Shown: positions 1-7,597, counted from the stretch's first letter. The stretch: DNA of 9,784 bases from a bacterium (GCA_021812925.1 JAKAMK010000024.1:1-9784), one strand, 5' to 3'. Notes: generated by a model from the sequence alone, not told the origin. Program-made: numbers and translations.

Positions 1-912
1 AAGGAGTCGAAGACTGCAAAGATCGTCGCGGAGCTTTCGGAGAAGGGCGCGATGGACTACACGATTGTAGTTACCGCTCCTGCTTCTGCTCCTGCCGCCC
101 TGCAGTTTTTGGCGCCGTTCGCCGGCGCCACTATCGGCGAGCACTTCATGGAAGCGGGCAAGGACGCGCTCGTCGTGTACGACGACCTCTCGAAGCAGGC
201 GGTCGCGTACCGCCAGATGTCGCTCCTCTTGCGCCGTCCGCCTGGCCGCGAGGCGTACCCGGGCGACATTTTCTACCTCCACTCGCGCCTTCTCGAGCGC
301 GCAGCGAAGCTCTCGAAGGAGAAGGGCGGCGGTTCCATTACCGCGCTCCCCATCATCGAGACGCAGGAGAATGACGTTTCGGCATACATCCCGACGAACG
401 TCATCTCCATCACGGACGGCCAGATCTTCCTCGAGGCGGATCTCTTCAACAAGGGCCAGCGCCCGGCAATTAACGTCGGCATCTCCGTCTCGCGTGTCGG
501 TTCGTCTGCGCAGACGAAGGCAATGAAGAAAGTCTCGGGCAAGATAAAGCTCGAGCTCGCGCAGTTCCGCGAACTCGAGGCATTCATGCAGTTCTCCTCG
601 GACCTCGATCCGGAGACGAAGAAGCAGATCGACTCGGGCCGCCGCATGACGCAGGTCCTGAACCAGGGCCGCGGCGTGCCGCTGCCGTTCGAGCTCGAGG
701 CCGCCATCATCTTCGCCGCAACGAACGGCTACTTCGACTCGTTCGAGCCGGAGACGGTATCGGCGATCGAGACGAAGCTCCGCGACTTCCTCTCGCGCGA
801 GGCCATCGGCGTGCTCGAGGCTATCAAGGAGTCGAAGGAGATCCGCGAGGGTACGGAGAAGGACCTGCGCGAGAAGCTCGACGCGTTCGTCGCGCGGCAG
901 AAGCAGGCGTAG
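1..912 (+). CDS. atpA: F1F0 ATP synthase alpha subunit, 3' part (5' end outside window)
   Basis: This is the C-terminal 303 residues of the alpha subunit of F1, the non-catalytic nucleotide-binding subunit that alternates with beta in the cytoplasmic hexamer. The frame is open from base 1, so the gene starts upstream; the first ATG at 52 is internal. By alignment from memory the window opens near E. coli residue 202, just after the Walker A part. Visible alpha signatures are [49 protein letters not shown] and [15 protein letters not shown]. The arginine finger that reaches into the beta site lies in [13 protein letters not shown] (codon 493-495). The helical C-terminal domain ends with a charged stretch and TAG. 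atpG starts six bases later, so the two are probably co-translated. The N-terminal barrel and P-loop cannot be checked here. Confidence 0.97.
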   Translation, partial: KESKTAKIVAELSEKGAMDYTIVVTAPASAPAALQFLAPFAGATIGEHFMEAGKDALVVYDDLSKQAVAYRQMSLLLRRPPGREAYPGDIFYLHSRLLERAAKLSKEKGGGSITALPIIETQENDVSAYIPTNVISITDGQIFLEADLFNKGQRPAINVGISVSRVGSSAQTKAMKKVSGKIKLELAQFRELEAFMQFSSDLDPETKKQIDSGRRMTQVLNQGRGVPLPFELEAAIIFAATNGYFDSFEPETVSAIETKLRDFLSREAIGVLEAIKESKEIREGTEKDLREKLDAFVARQKQA

Positions 913-918
913 TAACCC

Positions 919-1821
919 ATGGCGCTGAAGGACATCAAGACGAAGATTGCCGCGACCAACCGCACGCACAAGGTGACGCGTGCGATGGAGGCGGTGTCCG
1001 CGGTGAAGATGCGGAAGACGCAGGAGTCGGCCTTGAAGGGCCGCCCGTACGCGCGCGCGGCGCTCCAGATACTCTCGCGCCTCTCTGCCGGCGCTGACCT
1101 CGCGCGCCATCCGCTCACGGAAACGCGCGAGGTGAAAAAGGTGGCGCTCGTCCTCATCACGAGCGACAAGGGGCTCGCGGGCGCGCTCAACTCAGGCGTC
1201 CTGAAGGCAGCAAACGAGGCGCTCGCGCCGTTCGCGAAGGATGCGGTCACCATCTACGCGTACGGTAAGAAAGGCTTCGAGCACATGCACCGCCGCGGCT
1301 ACAAAGTGGCGAAGCACGAGGAGAACAAGCATGACGAGGTGGAGCTCTCGGTCATGGACGAGCTCGTCGCGGACCTCTCGAAGGCGTTCACGGCGAAGGA
1401 CTTCGACGAGGTACAGGTCGCCTACAGCAACTTCAAGAGCACCTTCGAGCAGGTGCCGACCGTGCGCCGGCTCCTCCCGCTCTCTCTCGGGGATGTCACG
1501 CGCCTCGTGGATGACATCGTCCCGGATAAGGGAAAGTTCAGCGAGGCGGCGAAGAGCGAGGGGGCGCCCGCGTACACCATCGAGCCGGATGACGCCGCGA
1601 TGCTCGACCTCCTTGTGCCGCGGCTTGTCGCCGTGTCGCTCTACCACATGCTCCTCGAGTCGAAAGCGTCCGAGCACTCGGCACGCATGGTCGCCATGAA
1701 GAACGCCTCCGACAAGTCGAAAGAGGTCGCGCATGACCTAGAGCGCCTCTTCAACAAGATCCGCCAGGCGGCCATCACGCGCGAGGTGTCGGAAATCGTC
1801 GGCGGCCGCGAGGCGCTAGCC

Positions 1822-1827
<6 letters not shown>
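919..1827 (+). CDS. atpG: F1F0 ATP synthase gamma subunit
   Basis: The gamma subunit is the central rotor shaft of F1 and couples c-ring rotation to catalysis in beta. The 302-residue product has the two conserved terminal helices that form the coiled-coil shaft: an N-terminal segment with KIAATNRTHKVTRAMEAVSAVKMRK, written here as KIAATNRTHKVTRAME then AVSAVKMRK, and a C-terminal segment with MVAMKNASDKS, NKIRQAAITREVSEIVGG. The central Rossmann-like part contains VALVLITSDKGLAGALN. Length is close to the usual 285-300. The ATG at 919 is chosen because the family motif begins there and it follows the atpA stop by six bases. No Shine-Dalgarno sequence is visible, so translational coupling to atpA is likely. 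The stop codon TAA lies inside the first unit of a repeat (AGCTAAT) that fills the next spacer. Confidence 0.97.
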
Positions 1828-3274
<1,447 letters not shown>

Positions 3275-3286
3275 GAGGCAGCAAAG

Positions 3287-3360
3287 AGCAAATAGCGCAT
3301 GGCTAATAGAAAAACATGGCGGAAAACCGGAATCCTATAAGCTATATGCTATAAGCTATG
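3287..3360 (+). repeat. AGC-led heptanucleotide repeat in the atpD-atpC spacer
   Basis: Second copy of the spacer repeat. Block one (3287-3309) reads AGCAAAT, AGCGCAT, GGCTAAT, AG. Block two (3335-3360) contains CTATAAGCT twice, 14 bases apart, and ends AGCTATG. Compared with the first spacer, the 17-base word starting TAGCG (3293-3309 against 1835-1851) matches at 15 positions and the 23-base block (3335-3357 against 1877-1899) at 20. Both pairs of blocks are separated by exactly 42 bases, while the bases between them match only at chance level. The last unit supplies the ATG of atpC. Confidence 0.7.
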
Positions 3361-3606
3361 GCGCACTCTTTTCATCTCACCATCGCGCGCGTCGGCGAGA
3401 ATCTCTTTGACGGAGAGGCGGAGTCCGTGCTCCTGCCCGGGACGGAAGGCGTCTTCGAGGTGCTCGCGTCGCACGAGCCGCTCGTCTCGCGGCTCGCCGC
3501 GGGCACTGTCCGCGTGCACGCAGCGGATGGCGAGAAGTATCACTTCGAGATCGAGCAGGGCGGCATTGCTGAGGTCTCGAACAACGCGGCGACCATCCTG
3601 CTGTAG
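3358..3606 (+). CDS. atpC: F1F0 ATP synthase epsilon subunit, short form without C-terminal helices
   Basis: Epsilon sits on the rotor at the foot of gamma and contacts the c-ring. The 82-residue product covers only the N-terminal beta-sandwich domain: FHLTIARVGENLFDGEAESV, then the signature LPGTEGVFEVLASHEPLVSRL near residues 26-46 (LPGTEG at 26-31), and a final strand ending in ATILL. The usual bacterial protein is about 130-140 residues, with two C-terminal helices that can extend into F1 and block ATP hydrolysis. Those are absent, and the stop TAG is clean with no continuation in another frame that I recognise. Short epsilons are known in some bacteria, so this is probably natural rather than a frameshift. 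Start: ATG at 3358, formed by the end of the upstream repeat; no Shine-Dalgarno sequence. Confidence 0.93.
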   Translation: MAHSFHLTIARVGENLFDGEAESVLLPGTEGVFEVLASHEPLVSRLAAGTVRVHAADGEKYHFEIEQGGIAEVSNNAATILL

Positions 3607-3623
3607 TTAGGCAGCAGCCGGTC

Positions 3624-3651
3624 TTGACGGGCCCTCTAAGAGGGTCATACT
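3624..3651 (+). promoter_or_regulatory. Probable sigma70-type promoter with a palindrome in its spacer
   Basis: A -35 element TTGACG (3624-3629) and a -10-like CATACT (3646-3651) are separated by 16 bases. The -10 ends six bases before the ATG at 3658, so transcription would start on or next to the start codon. The spacer holds an inverted repeat (3630-3646): GGCCCTCT, A, AGAGGGTC, with one mismatch. It has no T-tract after it and a one-base centre, so it fits an operator better than a terminator. Confidence 0.5.
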
Positions 3652-3657
3652 GGCAGC

Positions 3658-4068
3658 ATGTTTGACGAAGGATCCGGAGCGGGTCACTTGCGCGGCATTC
3701 CGCACTACCACGGCGATGCGGTTCGGGCGCTCTTCATGCTCGGGGCCATCGTCCTCATCGTCGCCGAATCGATCGGCGTAAACCTGCCGCTCTCGGTCAC
3801 CGGCGTAGTCGTCGCGGCGGCACTCCTCGTCATCGCGGCAGGCATCACGAACCCGACCGCGCAGTGGATCCACTGGCTGAATGCGCTCCTCGCCATCACC
3901 GGCACGCTCCTTTTCGGCACCTCGGTCATCGAGCAGTACCGCGCGGGTGCGAACACGATGAGCCTGTCGTTCGTTTTCCTCGAAGCGCTCGCACTCGTGT
4001 CGCTCTTCGCGCTCTACTTCACGACGCGTACCATCCGCGGCCTCTGGCTGCGTCCTGAGAATCAGTAG
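3658..4068 (+). CDS. Small four-helix membrane protein, function unknown
   Basis: I do not recognise a named family. The 136-residue product has a polar, His- and Gly-containing N-terminus of about 20 residues and then four predicted transmembrane helices, around residues 22-39, 44-63, 69-90 and 103-122. It ends in a short basic cytoplasmic-type tail (TTRTIRGLWLRPENQ). There is no cleavable signal peptide or catalytic motif that I can see. It follows atpC by 51 bases and has its own promoter-like sequence, so it need not belong to the ATP synthase operon. No Shine-Dalgarno sequence precedes the ATG, consistent with a leaderless mRNA. The codon usage (CTC for Leu, GTC for Val, CGC for Arg) matches the neighbouring genes, which supports it as a real native gene. 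Confidence 0.82.
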   Translation: MFDEGSGAGHLRGIPHYHGDAVRALFMLGAIVLIVAESIGVNLPLSVTGVVVAAALLVIAAGITNPTAQWIHWLNALLAITGTLLFGTSVIEQYRAGANTMSLSFVFLEALALVSLFALYFTTRTIRGLWLRPENQ

Positions 4069-4086
4069 TCCCGCCGCGCGCGGCCG

Positions 4087-4095
4087 TGCTAGAAT
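4087..4095 (+). promoter_or_regulatory. Extended -10 promoter element before the 76-residue gene
   Basis: TGCTAGAAT is an extended -10 element (TG, one base, TAGAAT). The hexamer (4090-4095) ends six bases before ATG at 4102, which would place the transcript start at the A of the start codon. No convincing -35 is seen, as is usual for extended -10 promoters. There is no Shine-Dalgarno sequence. Confidence 0.5.
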
Positions 4096-4101
4096 CGACC
4101 C

Positions 4102-4332
4102 ATGTCGATACAGAATTTCCTCATCAGGCAGTACGCGAACTGGAAGCTGAAGGACGTGCCGGCTGCGCAGCGCGACCAGATGATGACGCTCGTGGAGAAG
4201 GACCCAGAACTTTTTAAGCGCATCGCGGAGGAGATTGAACGGCGCAAGAAGGGGGGCGAGCCGGAAATGAAGGCGGCGATGGAGGTCATGAAGAAGCACC
4301 GTGACGAGCTTGCGCAGCTCCTCGCGCGATAG
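4102..4332 (+). CDS. Short soluble helical protein, function unknown
   Basis: This 76-residue product is highly charged and almost entirely helix-forming, with no transmembrane segment. It has an N-terminal helix (QNFLIRQYANWKLKDVP), a second stretch DQMMTLVEKDPELFKRIAEE around residues 25-44, a basic Gly-containing linker (RRKKGGEPE), and a last helix EVMKKHRDELAQLL. From memory it resembles small uncharacterised proteins seen repeatedly in Patescibacteria that share the pattern MVEKxPELFxxIAEE and MEVMxKxxxEL; I could not check this. It lies between two membrane-protein genes, with the downstream gene starting two bases after its stop, so a shared role at the membrane is conceivable. The start ATG is supported by a -10 element exactly six bases upstream. 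Confidence 0.8.
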   Translation: MSIQNFLIRQYANWKLKDVPAAQRDQMMTLVEKDPELFKRIAEEIERRKKGGEPEMKAAMEVMKKHRDELAQLLAR

Positions 4333-4334
4333 CT

Positions 4335-4847
4335 ATGCCGACAGTCGCGCTCTTGGTCTTCTTCCAGGCGCTCGGGGCGATTATGGGCGCGCTCTCCGCA
4401 GTGCTCGGCGAACTCGCATTCATTCGTGCGATGCGCGACGGCCGCATTGATAACGCCGAGCGCGCGCACCTCGACCACATCGCGCGGGGATTGCGCTTCG
4501 GCATGCTCCTCCTCCTCGTCGCGTCATTCGGTCTAGTCGTAGAGGCCTACCTGCGCGCGGCCTCGGTGCAGCCGGCACTTACCGCGAGCTACTGGGCGCT
4601 CGTCCTCCTTGCGCTGCTCGTCATCTACGCGTCCTGGGCGCTCTCGCGGGGACGCATCTCGTTCGCGCTCGGCTCGGCGGTTGTCTTCACCGGCTGGTGG
4701 TTCCTCGCGTACCTCGCGCTTGGATTCTTTCCAAATCTTTCGTTCGGCGGAGCAGTAGCGCTATACGTCGTAGCGGTCGCCATCTTCTACGGCCTGCTCC
4801 GCTATGCGCGGTTCCTTACCATCCCGCCCCAACCGAAATCCGCATGA
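4335..4847 (+). CDS. Five-helix membrane protein, function unknown
   Basis: I do not recognise the family. The 170-residue product has about five predicted transmembrane helices, near residues 4-30, 54-74, 84-102, 107-131 and 137-156. Between the first two lies a charged loop (RAMRDGRIDNAERAHLDHIA, residues 31-50) with several Asp, Glu and His residues. Helix four contains a GWWFLAY aromatic patch. There is no signal peptide or enzyme motif. The ATG at 4335 comes two bases after the preceding stop, and the TGA stop overlaps the next ATG (ATGA, 4844-4847), so the three genes from 4102 to 5422 are probably one translationally coupled unit. Leu and Ala codons are typical of the window. Confidence 0.82.
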   Translation: MPTVALLVFFQALGAIMGALSAVLGELAFIRAMRDGRIDNAERAHLDHIARGLRFGMLLLLVASFGLVVEAYLRAASVQPALTASYWALVLLALLVIYASWALSRGRISFALGSAVVFTGWWFLAYLALGFFPNLSFGGAVALYVVAVAIFYGLLRYARFLTIPPQPKSA

Positions 4848-5422
4848 CTACTCGAAAGATATTCATCCTGCTCGGGCATACTGACCCTGCGACCCTGTCC
4901 GGCGCGCTTGCTGATGCCTACGAAGTAGCCGCTCGCGCCGCGGGCCACGAGGTGCGCCGCATGAACCTCGGCGACATGCACTTCGACCCCATCCTCCACG
5001 AGGGCTACAAGTCCATTCAAGAACTCGAGCCGGATTTGAAAGACTTTCAGGAGAACCTGCGCTGGGCGGAGCACTTTGCACTCTTTTACCCGACGTGGTG
5101 GAGCACGTTGCCGGCTATGCTAAAGGGACTGTTCGACCGCGCCTGGCTGCCGCACTACGCGTTCAATTTCGCAGACCACGGACTCACGTGGAAGAAACTC
5201 CTCAGGGGCCGCACCGCCCGGGTCGTGACGAGCTCGAACACCCAGCCGATACTCCTGCGCCTCATGTATGGCTCGCCGACGACCATCATCCGACTCTGCC
5301 TTCTCGAGTTCGCGGGCATCCGGACCCGCGCCATCGACTTCGGCCCCTCCGAGCGAGCCTCGGAGCGCACGAAGGCGAAATGGTTCCGCAAAGTAGAACG
5401 CCTTGGCAGAGCCGGGAAGTAG
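4844..5422 (+). CDS. Flavodoxin-fold NAD(P)H dehydrogenase (quinone) / reductase-like protein
   Basis: Probable FMN- or FAD-dependent oxidoreductase of the flavodoxin_2 (KefF/MdaB/NQO-like) family, which passes two electrons from NAD(P)H to quinones or related acceptors in the cytoplasm. The 192-residue product starts with a Rossmann-type strand, KIFILLGHTDPATLSGALAD, whose residues 11-20 would form the flavin phosphate loop. It then has the characteristic dipole region FALFYPTWWSTLPAMLKG and LFDRAW at residues 78-101, and the strand ARVVTSSN with a following Gly-containing loop. Length matches the family (about 190-200). The ATG at 4844 is chosen over an upstream in-frame ATG at 4697, because the family N-terminus aligns there and it forms an ATGA overlap with the previous gene. 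The exact substrate cannot be told. A promoter for the next RNA lies inside its 3' end. Confidence 0.88.
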   Translation: MTTRKIFILLGHTDPATLSGALADAYEVAARAAGHEVRRMNLGDMHFDPILHEGYKSIQELEPDLKDFQENLRWAEHFALFYPTWWSTLPAMLKGLFDRAWLPHYAFNFADHGLTWKKLLRGRTARVVTSSNTQPILLRLMYGSPTTIIRLCLLEFAGIRTRAIDFGPSERASERTKAKWFRKVERLGRAGK

Positions 5423-5431
5423 GCATATAGT
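5403..5431 (+). promoter_or_regulatory. Sigma70-type promoter for the structured RNA
   Basis: TTGGCA (5403-5408, five of six matches to the -35 consensus) and TATAGT (5426-5431, five of six to the -10 consensus) are separated by the ideal 17 bases. Transcription would start near 5436-5438, where the long inverted repeat begins. It overlaps the last codons of the oxidoreductase gene. This is one of the best promoter matches in the window. Confidence 0.7.
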
Positions 5432-5435
5432 AGCC

Positions 5436-5560
5436 GTGTCGGGTTCGAGGCTCGAATGGTTTATGCGGTGATACCTTCGCGGGTCCGCGGTCCGGCCATT
5501 CGAGTATTGCCACTTCGAGCCCGACACCCGTCCCAATTTCAGGGGCGGGCTTTCTTTTTA
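5436..5560 (+). ncRNA. Candidate small structured RNA of unknown family
   Basis: A promoter-to-terminator unit with no open reading frame of note. The RNA would begin with an outer stem, 5436-5448 paired with 5515-5527 (13 pairs including one G-U), extendable by two more pairs. An 8-base bulge on the 3' side (5505-5512, TATTGCCA) follows. Next is a perfect 9-pair stem, CTCGAATGG (5451-5459) with CCATTCGAG (5496-5504). The tip (5460-5495) can fold as GCGG/CCGC plus ACC/GGT with a TGAT bulge. An intrinsic terminator directly abuts the outer stem. I checked it by eye against tRNA, SRP RNA and 6S RNA and it did not fit. It could instead be a leader of ychF, but the terminator lies before ychF and does not compete with the main stem. 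Confidence 0.6.
5527..5559 (+). terminator. Intrinsic terminator of the structured RNA
   Basis: CCCGTCCC (5527-5534) pairs with GGGGCGGG (5542-5549), eight pairs with one G-U, around a seven-base loop. A C and then a T-rich tract (5551-5559, TTTCTTTTT) follow. It separates the oxidoreductase and RNA unit from ychF. Confidence 0.8.
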
Positions 5561-5573
5561 GACAAACAACTTG

Positions 5574-5579
5574 TAGATT
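5574..5579 (+). promoter_or_regulatory. Possible -10 element before ychF
   Basis: TAGATT (four of six matches to the -10 consensus) ends six bases before the ychF ATG, the same spacing as at two other genes here. No clear -35 is visible. The support is the repeated spacing and the need for a promoter after the terminator just upstream. Confidence 0.4.
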
Positions 5580-5585
5580 TCAAAG

Positions 5586-6683
5586 ATGCTGAAAATAGGC
5601 ATTGTCGGGCTGCCGAACGTGGGGAAGTCGACGCTTTTTAATGCACTCACGAAGGCGTCCGTGCCGGCGGAGAACTACCCGTTCTGCACTATCGACCCGT
5701 CGGTGGGCGTCGTCGGCGTGCCTGACTTGCGCCTCAACCGGCTCACCGAGCTCTCGCAGAGCGCGAAGGAGATTCCTGCTGCCATCGAGTTCGTCGACAT
5801 CGCGGGGCTCGTGAAGGGAGCGGCCGAAGGCGAGGGGCTCGGCAACCAGTTCCTCTCGAATATCCGCGAGACGGATGCTATCCTCCAGGTGGTCCGCTTC
5901 TTCGACGACCCCGACACGCACCACGTGCACGGCGACGTGGAGCCATACAAGGACATCGAGGTCATCAACCTCGAGCTCGCACTCTCCGACGCCGAGCAGG
6001 TGCGGAAGCGCCGTGACAAGCTCGCGCGCGACATAAAAGCAGGCGACAAGGCTGCTAGCGCTGAGGATGCTGCGCTCGCAAAGCTCGAGCAGGCGTTCAG
6101 TAACGGCAAGCTCGCGATTCATGCGGGACTCACTACGGACGAGCGCTCGCTCGTCGCGCACCTGAACCTGCTCACCATGAAGCCCATCCTCTACGCGCTC
6201 AATAAGAAGAGCGGCGGGCACAATCTCGACGAGCTCGCCGACGGGCGCAGCCAGAGGGCCTACGACCTCATCGCGGACCTCGGAGGGCGCTACGTGTTCG
6301 TGGACGCGGCGATAGAGCGCGAGCTGAACGACGTGGCAGAGGACGACAAGCAGGGCTTCCGCGAGGAGCTCGGGGTGCACGATGACGGGCTCGCCGACCT
6401 CATCCGTGGCGCGTACGACACGCTCGGCCTCATCTCGTTCTTCACGACGGGCGAGAAGGAGTCGCGTGCGTGGACGATTCCCGAGGGCGCGACCGCGCCC
6501 GAGGCCGGAGCCGCCATCCATACCGACTTCAAGGATAAGTTCATCCGCGCCGAGGTGGTCGCCTATCCGGACCTCATCGAGGCCGGCGGCTGGAGCCGCG
6601 CCCGCGACTCTGGGAAGCTCCGCACGGAAGGGAAGGAGTACGTGGTCGCAGACGGCGACGTCATGGTCTTCCTGCACGGGTAG
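5586..6683 (+). CDS. ychF: Ribosome-associated P-loop ATPase YchF (OLA1 family)
   Basis: YchF is an Obg-related P-loop NTPase that binds ribosomes and, unlike most of its class, prefers ATP. The 365-residue product matches family length (about 363). Visible in order: G1 GLPNVGKS (residues 8-15), ENYPFCTIDPSVGVV, G3 FVDIAGLVKGAAEGEGLGNQ (DIAG at 71-74), the conserved His113 in DTHHVHGDV, corresponding to E. coli His114, and DIEVINLELALSDAE. A coiled-coil segment follows at about 130-160, then the G4 region YALNKKSGG (206-209). The C-terminal TGS domain holds RAWTIPEGATAPEAGAAIHT and KDGD-like VADGDVMVFL. The G4 tetrad reads NKKS, where the family usually has NxxE. Start: ATG at 5586 aligns with the family N-terminus; no Shine-Dalgarno sequence. 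A promoter follows one base after the stop. Confidence 0.97.
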   Translation: MLKIGIVGLPNVGKSTLFNALTKASVPAENYPFCTIDPSVGVVGVPDLRLNRLTELSQSAKEIPAAIEFVDIAGLVKGAAEGEGLGNQFLSNIRETDAILQVVRFFDDPDTHHVHGDVEPYKDIEVINLELALSDAEQVRKRRDKLARDIKAGDKAASAEDAALAKLEQAFSNGKLAIHAGLTTDERSLVAHLNLLTMKPILYALNKKSGGHNLDELADGRSQRAYDLIADLGGRYVFVDAAIERELNDVAEDDKQGFREELGVHDDGLADLIRGAYDTLGLISFFTTGEKESRAWTIPEGATAPEAGAAIHTDFKDKFIRAEVVAYPDLIEAGGWSRARDSGKLRTEGKEYVVADGDVMVFLHG

Positions 6684-6684
6684 G

Positions 6685-6713
6685 TTGACAGGTAGCGAAT
6701 AGCGTGCTAGTTT
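6685..6713 (+). promoter_or_regulatory. Sigma70-type promoter for the two-gene lipoprotein unit
   Basis: A perfect TTGACA (6685-6690), 17 bases, then TAGTTT (6708-6713) preceded by TG and one base (extended -10). It begins one base after the ychF stop. Transcription would start near 6720, giving a leader of about 45 bases. The spacer carries AGCGAAT, AGCGTGC, reminiscent of the heptanucleotide repeats in the atp spacers. Confidence 0.65.
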
Positions 6714-6752
6714 ACTCCGGGCCGCAATCTCGCGGACTTAGTTCCTACTGGA

Positions 6753-6758
6753 AAGGGG
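6753..6758 (+). promoter_or_regulatory. Strong Shine-Dalgarno site
   Basis: AAGGGG, part of a purine-rich run starting GGAAAGGGGAAA, lies seven bases before the ATG at 6766. Most other genes in this window have no such site. Confidence 0.7.
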
Positions 6759-6765
6759 AAATGAC

Positions 6766-7101
6766 ATGTTGAACCACCTCGTTCACATGTATGCATGGCA
6801 GTTCGTGTTGTACACGATTGCCGTGATGGTCGCACCGTACATGTTCGCAGCGCTGCTGCAACACTACGGAAAGGTCAATGACGCGCATGCCCACGTGAAC
6901 CACGTTCTCGCCGGCATGATCGTCATCACACTCGCGGGCCTCGCGCTTTGGGGCTCGGGAGTCGGCACGGCGTTCGCTCGGAGCTTCGACGACGTTCGGC
7001 TCGTTTCGCCGGCGGTTACGTATCGGGCCGTGGCCAAACCTACGGCTCGTCCTGCGTTTTCGCAGCTCGCCATCCGTCGCCACCGTCACTGGAGGCACTG
7101 A
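6766..7101 (+). CDS. Small two-helix membrane protein, function unknown
   Basis: The 111-residue product has two predicted transmembrane helices, about residues 11-31 (WQFVLYTIAVMVAPYMFAAL) and 46-66 (HVLAGMIVITLAGLALWGSG). They are joined by a His-rich hydrophilic loop (QHYGKVNDAHAHVN). A soluble tail of about 45 residues ends in a basic cluster, RRHRHWRH. I recognise no family. Start: the ATG at 6766 has a Shine-Dalgarno site at the right distance, and another ATG at 6761 runs into a stop after three codons. The TGA stop shares its A with the ATG of the lipoprotein gene (7101), so the two are translationally coupled. Leu is encoded by a mix of CTG, TTG and CTC, whereas neighbouring genes use CTC almost exclusively. 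Whether the C-terminal tail is conserved cannot be judged from one sequence. Confidence 0.72.
   Translation: MLNHLVHMYAWQFVLYTIAVMVAPYMFAALLQHYGKVNDAHAHVNHVLAGMIVITLAGLALWGSGVGTAFARSFDDVRLVSPAVTYRAVAKPTARPAFSQLAIRRHRHWRH
7091..7095 (+). promoter_or_regulatory. Shine-Dalgarno site that fixes the lipoprotein start
   Basis: GGAGG ends five bases before the ATG at 7101. It decides the start, because the same frame is open upstream to 6948. It lies within the coding sequence of the preceding gene. Confidence 0.8.
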
Positions 7102-7580
7102 TGCGTCTGTTGCTCACTGCTGCGTTCGTCGTGCTCGGCCTCGCTGGCTGTACCAGTATGCCGACCTCGCCTACGGCCACTACGACCGCCACCGATGACC
7201 TCGGTCGCGTTCGAATCAACCATGATCCCGCCTGGATGGACCGCGTTGCGGTTTCATCCGACAATCCAGAACTGAGGGATCGTGCGGTGGAGCTGCTTCG
7301 AAAGAACTTCTCCGTCCGCATCGTTCCACCGAAAAAGGCTTTCGTTTTCATCCGGCTTCTGTCGTGCTCTGCCGAGCATGCGGTCCGGATTTGCCTCAAT
7401 GTGCAGTACGATGGGCGCATCGTCGCTCGTGAGCAGCTTTCGCAGCCGCTCAAGACGTCATGCGTCGACCGCACCGCGCAACGGGTCCTGGAGGATATGT
7501 ACTTCAGGAACTATGAGACGGAGGATCGTTTTTTGGATTTTGTCGATACTTCATTCGGCAAGCTGCCGAGACGATCCTAG
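7101..7580 (+). CDS. Small lipoprotein, function unknown
   Basis: The 159-residue product has a classic lipoprotein signal peptide: Arg2, a hydrophobic core (LLLTAAFVVLGLAG) and a lipobox LAGC with Cys17. It would therefore be exported, lipidated on Cys17 and held at the outer face of the membrane. A Ser/Thr/Pro linker (TSMPTSPTATTTATDD) leads to a mixed alpha/beta domain of about 125 residues. That domain includes DPAWMDRVAVSSDNPELRDR, RAVELLRKNFSVRIV, and LSCSAEHAVRICLNVQYDGR with two cysteines that could form a disulfide, plus a further Cys in KTSCVDRTAQRVLEDMYF. I do not recognise the domain. It overlaps the upstream gene by one base and is followed by a strong terminator, so it is the last gene of its transcript. 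Translation signals and codon choice differ from the surrounding genes. Confidence 0.83.
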   Translation: MRLLLTAAFVVLGLAGCTSMPTSPTATTTATDDLGRVRINHDPAWMDRVAVSSDNPELRDRAVELLRKNFSVRIVPPKKAFVFIRLLSCSAEHAVRICLNVQYDGRIVAREQLSQPLKTSCVDRTAQRVLEDMYFRNYETEDRFLDFVDTSFGKLPRRS

Positions 7581-7597
7581 GAAAACGGAACCGCCCT

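Noticed and set aside
3299..3340. Short upstream ORF starting MANRK in the atpD-atpC spacer (and MANSQD at 1841-1861 in the other spacer)
   Set aside because: Only 13 and 6 codons. The shared start arises from the repeat unit, and there is no evidence of translation.
4697..4843. Longer N-terminus for the flavodoxin-fold gene
   Set aside because: It would overlap the upstream membrane-protein gene by about 150 bases and add an Arg/Ser-rich extension, while the family N-terminus and an ATGA overlap both point to 4844.
5436..5527. tRNA-like look on either strand (GTGTCGG/CCGACAC ends and GGTTCGA words)
   Set aside because: The end stem continues for 13 pairs or more, and there is no D-arm or anticodon arm and no correct T-arm spacing, so it is a long hairpin, not a tRNA.
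5436..5560. SRP RNA or 6S RNA
   Set aside because: The conserved SRP tip (GGAA-type tetraloop with its AGCAG/GGUC flanks) is absent, and the RNA is too short and lacks the large symmetric open bubble of 6S RNA.
5580..6677. Long minus-strand open frame of 365 codons opposite ychF, and similar ones at 2036-3217 and 8351-9247
   Set aside because: They mirror strongly biased GC-rich genes whose plus-strand products are unmistakable. The minus-strand translations are Arg/Glu/Val/Leu-rich and resemble no family.
6948..7100. Longer N-terminus for the lipoprotein
   Set aside because: The upstream part is low-complexity and overlaps the preceding gene; the GGAGG site and the signal peptide fix the start at 7101.
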